This document shows positions 1-6,332 of a DNA stretch of 10,348 bases, in pieces (the stretch's first letter is position 1; each line of letters begins with the position of its first letter). Where the stretch lies: assembly GCA_017437165.1 (NCBI GenBank), contig JAFSBS010000219.1, positions 1-10,348 of the forward strand, given 5' to 3'. Below the pieces are notes generated by a model. That model searched no databases and was not told the DNA's origin. It was given only the letters and a program-made list of their open reading frames with translations. This DNA comes from Clostridia bacterium (GTDB lineage Bacteria; Bacillota; Clostridia; Oscillospirales; Acutalibacteraceae). The position numbers were made by a program, and so were the translations under genes.

Positions 1-309
1 AAAGAAATCATCGTAATCACTTTCTGTGCGAATATCAAAAAGAACAGAAATAATGTGTGAAAGTCTTACATCAAAAATATTGGTTTTTATATATAATTTG
101 CGAAATTCAGAAATCACTCCACTATGATGTTTCATATCAATTCCATCAAAGGCAAGCACTGCTCTTATTGCGTGAAATATTGCATAATATGAACGATTAG
201 CAGAGCTTTTGTAATTAGATGAAGACAGTAAACTTTTAGCAGCGTCAAGACATTCTTTTGCATGGTCAAATCTCGCATCAGAAAGAGCTTTTTTATCATC
301 AACTTGCAT
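1..309 (-). CDS. HEPN-domain protein, putative toxin of a HEPN/MNT pair (C-terminus outside window)
   Basis: The frame is open from an ATG at 309 to the window edge, giving 103 residues. The visible protein is helical and matches the HEPN family: a central NRSYYAIFHAIRA stretch (residues 38-50) carries the family R-x6-H signature (R39, H46), and the late segment RTESDYDDF (94-102) is the usual helix-4 motif. Family members are mostly about 125-135 residues, so perhaps 25-30 residues are missing. In known HEPN/MNT modules the HEPN partner is an RNA-cleaving toxin whose R/H pair is catalytic, and the MNT partner neutralises it by nucleotidylating it. The start lies inside the 3' end of the nucleotidyltransferase gene (11-nt overlap, different frame), which implies translational coupling and matches this module. 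It looks closer to the PF05168-type HEPN proteins than to the DUF86/HepT type. Toxin activity is inferred from family and context. Confidence 0.87.
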   Translation of the reverse strand, partial: MQVDDKKALSDARFDHAKECLDAAKSLLSSSNYKSSANRSYYAIFHAIRAVLAFDGIDMKHHSGVISEFRKLYIKTNIFDVRLSHIISVLFDIRTESDYDDFF

Positions 310-640
310 ATTGAACACCTTCTTCTATAATATTTTTATAAAATGGCTGTACTTCTGCAAATCTTAAAAAATGGTCAAGTGATTTTACTGTTACAGATAC
401 TGTTACATCGTGTTTCAGGCTTAAATCACTTGTTACTTTTGCCACAGAATTCCTGTGTTTTGAAATTTCTTCGGCAGGAATATCGACTGCAAGTAAAATA
501 TCGACATCCGATTCAGGGTGATAGTCGCCACGGGCATAAGAACCATACAAAAATGCCTGGTTTATCATGTTATTGAAAATAGGGTTGCACAAGTTGTAAA
601 CTTCACTTAAAATGCTAATTGCCTCATTTTTATTGCACAT
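299..640 (-). CDS. MNT-type nucleotidyltransferase, putative antitoxin of the HEPN/MNT pair
   Basis: This 113-residue protein is of normal length for a minimal (MNT) nucleotidyltransferase. The GS-x10-D-x-D signature is intact: G33-S34, R37-G38, S44, D45 and D47, with a candidate third acidic ligand at D78 in KHDVTV. In the family these residues bind Mg2+ and transfer a nucleotide to a protein or small molecule; MntA-type members AMPylate their HEPN partner and so act as antitoxins. The start at 640 is well supported: an AAAGGAG ribosome binding site lies at 648-654 with a 7-nt spacer, and a near-consensus promoter lies just upstream. The stop codon (299-301) overlaps the first codons of the HEPN gene. 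The family call is firm; the antitoxin role is inferred from gene pairing and the active-site motif. Some MNT/HEPN pairs may have other roles. Confidence 0.9.
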   Translation of the reverse strand: MCNKNEAISILSEVYNLCNPIFNNMINQAFLYGSYARGDYHPESDVDILLAVDIPAEEISKHRNSVAKVTSDLSLKHDVTVSVTVKSLDHFLRFAEVQPFYKNIIEEGVQYAS

Positions 641-667
641 GCTATCACTCCTTTCTTATTTGGTTTT

Positions 668-696
668 ATTATATCCAAATTTTTAGTATAAGTCAA
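668..696 (-). promoter_or_regulatory. Sigma-A promoter for the HEPN/MNT module
   Basis: Read on the minus strand, TTGACT (691-696) and TATAAT (668-673) are separated by exactly 17 nt, matching the housekeeping consensus at 11 of 12 positions. Transcription would begin near 661, about 20 nt before the start codon at 640, leaving just room for the AAAGGAG site. No experimental start site is available. Confidence 0.8.
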
Positions 697-706
697 TTAT
701 AATATA

Positions 707-735
707 TTCACATTTTTATAAGTTTGTGTTACAAT
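707..735 (+). promoter_or_regulatory. Sigma-A promoter for the lipoprotein-phospholipase operon
   Basis: TTCACA (707-712) and TACAAT (730-735) are spaced by 17 nt, each one base from consensus. The expected start point is near 742, giving a leader of about 24 nt before the ATG at 766. Its -35 box is only 10 bp from the -35 box of the opposing HEPN/MNT promoter, so the two could interfere or share a regulator. No other good promoter was seen in the short gaps of the downstream operon. Confidence 0.65.
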
Positions 736-765
736 AAATTATATTTAATTTGGGGAGTTGTTCTT

Positions 766-1338
766 ATGAAAAAAATACTTTCATTTTTATTAGTTATTAT
801 TATATCAGTCTGTGTTTTCTCATCTTGCTCAAATGGTGATAATAAACCAAATTCACCAACAGAAAACATTACAGAAACAAAACAAAATACAGAGACAGTA
901 ACAATTTCTTCACGCAATAATCAGGAGCCACTTGAAATTACTTACGATAAACAGGTTTTATATACTGACGAAGTGTACTCGAGTGAAGTTCGTTTCTGGG
1001 TTTCAGATGCTATTTTAACTAAACACTCGCAAAGTGAATTATGGTTAGAAAATGCAAGTAGAAATTTTTCTGTCGCATTTATTTCAGATATAACTGCCAC
1101 AGAAGATTACAAGGCAACTTTAGGTGATGCGAGTGTTGTAATAAAATTCACCGAGTTAGAAAAGTGTATTCTTGGTGACGGAAAAATGGTATTTTATTTT
1201 GACGAATCGTGGTACGATGAGTTCAAAACAAGATATTGCTATTATGAAAAAGATGGCGATTTAATAAAGTTTACATTTAAAGAACAAATAAGTGATGAAC
1301 ACATAAGTTTTATTTTAAGTCTTTTTGAATTCAAATAA
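766..1338 (+). CDS. Small predicted lipoprotein of unknown family
   Basis: This 190-residue protein starts with a typical lipoprotein signal peptide: two lysines, a hydrophobic core (residues 4-18) and a lipobox ending VFSSC, with C21 as the lipidated cysteine (phenylalanine at -3 is tolerated but not ideal). Residues 22-55 form a linker rich in Asn, Thr, Glu and Ser. The rest (56-190) looks like a small mixed alpha/beta domain with many aromatic and acidic residues, and I recognise no family. The start at 766 is chosen because GGGGAG at 752-757 sits 8 nt upstream and the signal peptide begins there; an in-frame TTG at 724 would lie upstream of the predicted transcript start. The next gene follows after 29 nt with no terminator, so it is probably the first gene of the operon ending at 6118. 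It would sit on the outer face of the membrane; its function is unknown. Confidence 0.8.
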   Translation: MKKILSFLLVIIISVCVFSSCSNGDNKPNSPTENITETKQNTETVTISSRNNQEPLEITYDKQVLYTDEVYSSEVRFWVSDAILTKHSQSELWLENASRNFSVAFISDITATEDYKATLGDASVVIKFTELEKCILGDGKMVFYFDESWYDEFKTRYCYYEKDGDLIKFTFKEQISDEHISFILSLFEFK

Positions 1339-1367
1339 TTTTTGAGTACTATTTTAGTGGTGATAAA

Positions 1368-2801
1368 ATGAAAGAAGTTTTTATTTGTTTACTTATTCTG
1401 TTTGTGTTTTTTATAATGATTTTAATTTTTAATGCATTAAAAGTGAAATTTACTGCACGAAAACTGACAGAAAGAAAAGTACATAAAACAGAAGAAGAAC
1501 AAAAAGAATATGCCTTGAAACTCGGTGAAATGATAAGGTGCGAAACTGTATCCGATAGTGAAGGTTATGATGATACAGAATTTAAAAAGCTTCGCGGGGT
1601 AGTAGAAAAATTATTCCCGACAGTACACGAAAGAGCAGAAAAAATGACTTTTTCTGATGATTGCTGGGTTTATAAAATAAAAGGCAAAGACGAAAACAGA
1701 AATATAATGATAATGAGCCACCACGATGTTGTAGCGGCAACAGGCGAGTGGAGTCACCCTGGTTTTTGTGGCGAGATTTATGACGGTGCTTTATGGGGAC
1801 GTGGTACAGTTGACACAAAAACACCACTTTTTGCAGAATTTCAGGCACTTGAAGAATTGTTAAGCGAGGGCTTTATTCCTGAATGTAATGTTTATTTGGG
1901 CTCTTCACACAACGAAGAAATCGGCGGTGACGGTATTCCCGAAGCACTTAAATATTTTAAAGAAAACAACATAACCTTTGAAACTGTTCTTGACGAGGGT
2001 GGTGCTATTATTTCGCCACCATTACCTGGTATTAAGACAAATTGTGCAATGATGGCAGTTCACGAAAAGGGCAGATATACCCTTAATTGCTATGCAAAAG
2101 ATGGTAGTGGTCACAAAGGTCTTGCGGCAAACAGTAACACTCCGGTTGCAAGAATGTCTGCATTTATTACAGAAGTAAATACTAAAAATATTTTTATAAA
2201 AAGACTTTACCCCGAAGTAAAATCAATGTTTACACATCTTTGTCCTTACACACCATTTATTATGACAATTCTTTTTTCAAATCTCTGGTGTTTTGGTGGT
2301 CTTTTAAAAACGGTTATGCCAAAATTAAATGCACAGGCAGGTTCAATGGTTGGTACAACCTGTTCATTTAATGAAATAAGTACAAATAAAGAAGAAAAAT
2401 ATTGTCATTCAAAAGCATTTATAAGATGCGTAAATGACAAGGATTTAGAAGAAGATTTAAAGAAAATAGAAAGAATAGCAAAAAAATATGATATAGAATT
2501 AGTCCCTGCAGAAAATAACGAGTATTTTAAACCAGCAAAGTTAAATCATAAAGCATTTGACTTTACAAAAAAATGTATAAATGATATTTTCCCCGATGTT
2601 ATTCCTGCACCATATATTTTACCTGCAGGTACAGACGCAAGACATCTCTCGGGAATATGTGATTGTGTAATTCGTTTTGCACCGATAGAAATGAATGACC
2701 AACAATTTGCATCAGTACATAGCGAAAATGAAAATATGTCATTGAGTTCAATAGCAAATTGCGTTGTATTTTATAGGCATTATTTAAAAAATTATAAATA
2801 A
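1368..2801 (+). CDS. Membrane-anchored M20 family metallopeptidase (carboxypeptidase S / PM20D1-like)
   Basis: At 477 residues it has the length and motif order of M20 di-zinc peptidases of the CPS1/PM20D1 branch. An N-terminal hydrophobic helix (about 5-22) precedes the catalytic domain. Metal and catalytic residues are in place: H118-x-D120 in MSHHDVV, bridging D149 in GRGTVDTK, the general-base/ligand pair E183-E184 in HNEEIGG, D209 in VLDEGG and the final ligand H451 in ASVHSENE. H249 in GSGHKG and the GTDAR motif (421-425) are the usual dimerisation-domain and substrate-carboxylate motifs. The family cleaves peptides or N-acyl amino acids at a free carboxylate; the exact substrate cannot be read from sequence. 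Residues after the helix are strongly basic (K25, K27, R31, K32, R36, K37), which by the positive-inside rule favours a cytoplasmic catalytic domain. The ribosome binding site is modest (GGTGA at 1359-1363). The transporter gene follows after 15 nt. Confidence 0.92.
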   Translation: MKEVFICLLILFVFFIMILIFNALKVKFTARKLTERKVHKTEEEQKEYALKLGEMIRCETVSDSEGYDDTEFKKLRGVVEKLFPTVHERAEKMTFSDDCWVYKIKGKDENRNIMIMSHHDVVAATGEWSHPGFCGEIYDGALWGRGTVDTKTPLFAEFQALEELLSEGFIPECNVYLGSSHNEEIGGDGIPEALKYFKENNITFETVLDEGGAIISPPLPGIKTNCAMMAVHEKGRYTLNCYAKDGSGHKGLAANSNTPVARMSAFITEVNTKNIFIKRLYPEVKSMFTHLCPYTPFIMTILFSNLWCFGGLLKTVMPKLNAQAGSMVGTTCSFNEISTNKEEKYCHSKAFIRCVNDKDLEEDLKKIERIAKKYDIELVPAENNEYFKPAKLNHKAFDFTKKCINDIFPDVIPAPYILPAGTDARHLSGICDCVIRFAPIEMNDQQFASVHSENENMSLSSIANCVVFYRHYLKNYK

Positions 2802-2816
2802 GAGAGAAATTTAATT

Positions 2817-4466
2817 ATGGGTGAAAAAATAAAACAAGCAATAGGAATCGAGGGTACTTTTAAAGAAACTGTATGGCCTATGATTCAGTATTGCTTTGCC
2901 AACATTTTTATGGGTGGCGGAGGCTACATTATAAGTATGTATTTCACAATATTCTTAACGAATGTTGTCGGAATGGAATTAAAATACGCTACATTTATTA
3001 TGATGATTGCAACTGTCTGGGATGGTATAAATGACCCTATCATGGGGCTTATTACTGACAGAACGCGTTCAAAATACGGAAGGCACAGAAGATATTTACT
3101 TTTGAGCATACCACCTCTTGTTGTGTCTTACATAATGCTCTGGAACTCTTTTGGTATTGATGGTAAAGAGCATCCGACTATTGCAGTTTGTTATTATGCA
3201 TTTGCGTACATTCTTTATAAAACTGCTTACACAATGGTAGATGTTCCGCATACCGCAATGTTACCGACATTAGCACCGGAATATAACAAAAGAACACAAT
3301 ATACCTCTGTAAGTTATATTTTTAACTCTGTTGGTATGGTACCATCTTATATTATTCTTTTAATTTTCTTGTCAATATTCGGTTCATCAGACGGTCTTTC
3401 AAAAGATTCCAAAATGCCGTTTTTATTGACAGGTATTGTACTTGCAATTGTTTATGCGTGTTCAATATTTGCTACATTTAAAACTTGTAAAGAACCAAGT
3501 TCATTGGATGAAGAGTTACCCCCGCTTGATATAAAATTTGCAATAAATGAATATATTCAAGTGTTCAGAAATAAATCGTTCCGCGATTATTTTGCGATGT
3601 CATTTTTCTGGCAGATGGCTCGTAGTTTCTTTTCAACAACCAATGTTTATTACATAACTTATCTTGCAAATCTTTATAAATATTACCCGACATTCAATGC
3701 GTTTGCGGGTGTATTTGAAACACTTGCCTTCCCGCTTAACTACGCACTTACTATGAAAAAGGGTAAAAGTAAATGTGGTGCAGTTGTTACTCCGTTTATG
3801 ATTATAGGGTTACTTATTGCGCTTTTTGTAAAACCTGCTACACCGGGTGGTAGTGTAACTCTTATACTTGTTCTTATGATTTTAGGCGGTGCAGTGCTTT
3901 ACCCATTCGGTATGAGTGGGTTAGGTTTTGTTGGTAATAATGTTTTACCTGATTTAACTGATGTTGATGAACTCATAACCGGCAGACGCCGTGAAGGTGT
4001 TATCGGTACATTTAATACTATGGTGAAACAAGTTACCGGAGGTGTTATGACATTTTTAGTTGGTACTCTTTTAAATGCATTCGGACTTGTTACAGGTAAC
4101 GAAGGTGTTTACATTGAGCAGACAGAAACTGCTTTGTGGGGTATAAGAATATGCGTTTCAATTCTTCCCGCAATCAGTGCTATAATTGCCTACTTGTTAT
4201 TAAAGCGTTTTAAAATGACAAAAGATGACCACACAATGATAAGAGCCGCTATTGCAACAAAGCATAAATACGGCACAGTTACACTTTCTGAATATGAAAG
4301 AGAACGTTGTGAGCTTCTTTCGGGTTATAAATTAGAAAACACCTGGCTTGGCACTTACGAGAGTGACACAGAAATTCATACTTTAGACAAAGATGAAAAT
4401 GGAAATTATTTAATTCTTATAGAGCAAGAGAAAGAACTAAAAGAACTTATTTCGGAGGCAGGGTAA
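2817..4466 (+). CDS. GPH-family (MelB-like) MFS sugar:cation symporter with long C-terminal tail
   Basis: This polytopic membrane protein of 549 residues has about 12 hydrophobic segments and the signature loops of the glycoside-pentoside-hexuronide:cation symporters. The N-terminal motif WDGINDP (68-74) is followed by the loop DRTRSKYGRHRR (81-92), and the second-half loop PDLTDVDELITGRRREG lies at 378-394. Family members move sugars, glycosides or uronic acids with Na+ or H+. The substrate here cannot be assigned, and divergent members may carry non-sugar solutes. The last membrane segment ends near residue 465; beyond it is a charged soluble tail of about 85 residues (DDHTMIRAAIATKHKYG and onward), making the protein longer than the common 440-480. 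The gene lies 15 nt after the M20 gene behind a weak GAGAG site (2802-2806). Its TAA stop overlaps the next ATG, so the downstream protein is translationally coupled. Confidence 0.9.
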   Translation: MGEKIKQAIGIEGTFKETVWPMIQYCFANIFMGGGGYIISMYFTIFLTNVVGMELKYATFIMMIATVWDGINDPIMGLITDRTRSKYGRHRRYLLLSIPPLVVSYIMLWNSFGIDGKEHPTIAVCYYAFAYILYKTAYTMVDVPHTAMLPTLAPEYNKRTQYTSVSYIFNSVGMVPSYIILLIFLSIFGSSDGLSKDSKMPFLLTGIVLAIVYACSIFATFKTCKEPSSLDEELPPLDIKFAINEYIQVFRNKSFRDYFAMSFFWQMARSFFSTTNVYYITYLANLYKYYPTFNAFAGVFETLAFPLNYALTMKKGKSKCGAVVTPFMIIGLLIALFVKPATPGGSVTLILVLMILGGAVLYPFGMSGLGFVGNNVLPDLTDVDELITGRRREGVIGTFNTMVKQVTGGVMTFLVGTLLNAFGLVTGNEGVYIEQTETALWGIRICVSILPAISAIIAYLLLKRFKMTKDDHTMIRAAIATKHKYGTVTLSEYERERCELLSGYKLENTWLGTYESDTEIHTLDKDENGNYLILIEQEKELKELISEAG

Positions 4467-4951
4467 TGGAAAAAATAGATATTACAGTAAATACACCGGC
4501 ACGAAAATACAGTAAATTACAAACCATTTTGTTTTATATTGTTCAATGGACATGGGGGCTTCCTGTAAACATTGTTGGGGGTATTGCATATTTAATCTGC
4601 ACTAAAGTTTTAAAACGCCCACACAGTAAATTCGGCTTTTCAAATATTGTGTATCTGCCTTGGAATGCGGGCGGTCTTTCAATGGGACTTTTTATATTTG
4701 TCCGTGATGAGAAAGAAAAAAAAGAGTGGATTTATAACGTGAGGATTCACGAGTATGGTCATACCTGGCAATGTCTTCTTTTAGGTCCGCTTTACTACAT
4801 AGTTGTTGCAATTCCGTCTGTAATCTGGTGTAATTGCTTCCAGAAGTACAGAGAGAAAAATAATGTTTCGTACTATAAACTCTATTGTGAGGCCTGGGCA
4901 AATTCATTCGGGGAAAGGTTTACAGGATTAAAAAGAGTTAAGGACAAATAA
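4466..4951 (+). CDS. Small membrane protein with HEYGH (HExxH) motif, putative zinc metallopeptidase
   Basis: This 161-residue protein has hydrophobic segments at about 20-46 and 102-122, plus a weaker one at 68-79. The motif HEYGH (95-99) just before the last hydrophobic segment matches the HExxH zinc-binding consensus, and E142 in CEAWAN is a good candidate third ligand. Conserved-looking features around it (GPLYYI, IPSVIWCN, EAWAN near the end) recall uncharacterised membrane proteins seen in Firmicutes, but I cannot name a characterised family. A role as intramembrane or juxtamembrane protease is plausible but unproven; the motif could serve another metal-dependent reaction. The start is firm: GGAGG at 4454-4458 with a 7-nt spacer, and the ATG overlaps the transporter stop (TAATG). 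The coupling suggests the product is made in fixed ratio with the symporter and may act on it or with it. The PLC gene follows after 9 nt. Confidence 0.85.
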   Translation: MEKIDITVNTPARKYSKLQTILFYIVQWTWGLPVNIVGGIAYLICTKVLKRPHSKFGFSNIVYLPWNAGGLSMGLFIFVRDEKEKKEWIYNVRIHEYGHTWQCLLLGPLYYIVVAIPSVIWCNCFQKYREKNNVSYYKLYCEAWANSFGERFTGLKRVKDK

Positions 4952-4960
4952 GGTGATTAT

Positions 4961-6118
4961 ATGAAAAGTTTTAAAAGAATAATTATCTCGTTGTTATCAT
5001 TATTTGCGGGTCTTTTTTTGGTGCTTCTTAGCATTTTTATTGTTGCAGTTGTTTCTAACGTAAACGTTATAGAAGATAACATTAAATTTCAAGAAGAGCA
5101 TCTTGAATATTTAGAAACAGAATATTATAAAAATTACATCCCTAAAAAAGAAAGCGATTTAGCGGATTTTGATTTGGAAAAAGCAATAGAAGATGGTGTA
5201 AAACTTAATGAAATCAAAATTTTAGGTACTCACAACAGTTATCAGACACTTGCAACACCTGAAACTCGCTTTTTAATGAGTATAATTGATACTATAACGC
5301 TAAAAAAATTAGGGCTTAATACATTCGATTTTCAAATGGATACTTTGACAGAGCAATTAGAACTCGGTGTAAGAAATGTTGAAATTGACATTGAAACTCT
5401 CGACAAGGATGATAAAATTGAGTTCAAAGTAACCCATAATTCAATTGTAGATAACGCTTCAAGTGCTTATGATTTTACCAAAGCTTTACAAGAAATAAAA
5501 ATGTGGTCAGACAATAACCCTGATCACATTCCTGTAATTATAATTGTTGAACCGAAAAGCTTTGTTATAGAAATAAACGGAATGAAAAAATTTTCATTGG
5601 AATACGCAAAAGAACTCGATAAAATTATTGATGATACATTAGGCGATTCGCTTTTAACTCCGGATGATATGTTGAGAAATTACTCTTCGTTTAAAGAGAT
5701 GCGTGAAAATGATGATTGGATTAGTTTGAAAGAAGCAAAAGGTAAAATCATAGTTTTGCTTCACGATTGTGATGTTACCGAAAGTTATATAGCACTTGAT
5801 GAAACAATAAGGACTCAAAAAATGTTCCCAATGCTTCGCTACGACGACAGAAATGAAACATATACTTCATTTATTTTAGAAAATGATCCGAGCCGTGCAG
5901 ATGAAAGAAAACAAGAAAATATTGATGAATGTAATTTGATAGTAAGAACGCGTGCAGATGCTTATCCTGAATATAGCGATGAGCGTTATGAAAAAGCAGA
6001 AAATTGCGGTTCACAGATTTTAACAACCGATTACCCTGAAAAAACAGATGGGAATGAAAATCACGAGTTTTCATTTAACGGTAAAAAAATTAAATTGACA
6101 GAAAAAACTGAAAAATAA
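4961..6118 (+). CDS. Membrane-anchored Ca2+-dependent PI-PLC-like phosphodiesterase
   Basis: This 385-residue protein carries an N-terminal signal-anchor (about 7-33) preceded by K2, K5 and R6 and followed by acidic residues, so the catalytic domain should face outside. A charged, possibly helical stretch (38-80) leads to the TIM-barrel-like domain. Its motifs match the Ca2+-dependent phosphoinositide phospholipase C family (PF16670-like): GTHNSYQ with catalytic H91 and Ca2+ ligand N92; LTEQLELGVRNVEIDIE with E141 and D143; VTHN with second histidine H159; IIIVEPK with E197; and the C-terminal TTDYPE (355-360). A complete catalytic and metal set is therefore visible. The family cleaves phosphoinositides or related phosphodiesters; the substrate here is unknown and could be host PI or GPI lipid, or a bacterial glycerophospho-lipid. 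The ribosome binding site is AAGGTG (4950-4955). This is the last gene of the operon and is followed by a terminator. Confidence 0.86.
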   Translation: MKSFKRIIISLLSLFAGLFLVLLSIFIVAVVSNVNVIEDNIKFQEEHLEYLETEYYKNYIPKKESDLADFDLEKAIEDGVKLNEIKILGTHNSYQTLATPETRFLMSIIDTITLKKLGLNTFDFQMDTLTEQLELGVRNVEIDIETLDKDDKIEFKVTHNSIVDNASSAYDFTKALQEIKMWSDNNPDHIPVIIIVEPKSFVIEINGMKKFSLEYAKELDKIIDDTLGDSLLTPDDMLRNYSSFKEMRENDDWISLKEAKGKIIVLLHDCDVTESYIALDETIRTQKMFPMLRYDDRNETYTSFILENDPSRADERKQENIDECNLIVRTRADAYPEYSDERYEKAENCGSQILTTDYPEKTDGNENHEFSFNGKKIKLTEKTEK

Positions 6119-6146
6119 CTTGATTTGCTGTTTTTGTATTATAGAT

Positions 6147-6200
6147 AAAACTTTATCGTTTTGATTTTCGAATGTCATACGATAAAGTTTTTCTTTTTTC
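6147..6200 (+). terminator. Rho-independent terminator closing the five-gene operon
   Basis: A perfect 12-bp inverted repeat (6147-6158 and 6180-6191, containing ACTTTATCG / CGATAAAGT) brackets a loop of about 21 nt and runs into a T-rich tract (TTTCTTTTTTC) from 6190. It begins 28 nt after the PLC stop codon. The stem is AT-rich, so it may be of moderate strength. The minus-strand side lacks a comparable T-run, so it appears to work on the plus strand only. Confidence 0.82.
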
Positions 6201-6247
6201 GATGTGTTTAAAAATTATTGCATAAATGTTTTTATGAAATTTTGGAA

Positions 6248-6259
6248 AATGTGTACATT
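6248..6259. promoter_or_regulatory. Dyad AATGT-GT-ACATT overlapping the -35 region
   Basis: A perfect 5-bp inverted repeat around a 2-bp centre overlaps the first bases of the -35 box of the surface-protein promoter (6258-6263), a typical place for a repressor operator. In AT-rich DNA a dyad of this size also occurs by chance, so the assignment is tentative. Confidence 0.25.
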
Positions 6260-6286
6260 GCTATGTTAAACACTAATATGTATAAT
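6258..6286 (+). promoter_or_regulatory. Sigma-A promoter for the large surface protein
   Basis: A perfect TATAAT (6281-6286) lies 17 nt downstream of TTGCTA (6258-6263, 4 of 6 consensus bases). Transcription would start near 6293, giving a leader of about 40 nt before the ATG at 6333. Together with the terminator at 6147-6200 this makes the surface-protein gene a separate transcription unit. Confidence 0.65.
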
Positions 6287-6289
6287 TAA

Positions 6290-6309
6290 ACCATGGTATT
6301 GGTTACCAA
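6290..6309. promoter_or_regulatory. Two adjacent palindromes at the predicted transcription start
   Basis: ACCATGGT (6290-6297) is a perfect 8-bp palindrome, and TTGGTTACCAA (6299-6309) is a perfect dyad with a single central base. They sit one base apart and cover about -3 to +17 of the predicted transcript, where a bound protein would block transcription. No regulator gene is visible nearby. The sites could also be chance. Confidence 0.3.
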
Positions 6310-6332
6310 AATTAAATGCGGAGATGATAAAG

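Noticed and set aside
343..576. Plus-strand open frame of 77 codons
   Set aside because: It lies wholly inside the MNT gene on the opposite strand, has no ribosome binding site and its product is low-complexity Leu/Gln-rich, as expected from an antisense frame.
724..765. Upstream TTG start that would extend the lipoprotein by 14 residues
   Set aside because: It has no ribosome binding site, would precede the lipoprotein signal peptide with a spurious stretch, and lies upstream of the predicted transcript start. The ATG at 766 has GGGGAG at the right distance.
729..6074. Several minus-strand frames of 60-90 codons inside the five operon genes
   Set aside because: Each sits opposite a gene with recognised domains or a signal peptide and shows the skewed composition of an antisense shadow.
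6119..6332. Possible small RNA or riboswitch between the operon and the surface gene
   Set aside because: The 214-nt gap is accounted for by the terminator hairpin, a promoter and short dyads; no conserved riboswitch core was recognised and the predicted leader is only about 40 nt.
6324..6332. Alternative in-frame ATG at 6324 for the surface protein
   Set aside because: The GGAG of the ribosome binding site would touch or overlap this codon; the ATG at 6333 has an 8-nt spacer and begins directly with the MKRK signal peptide.
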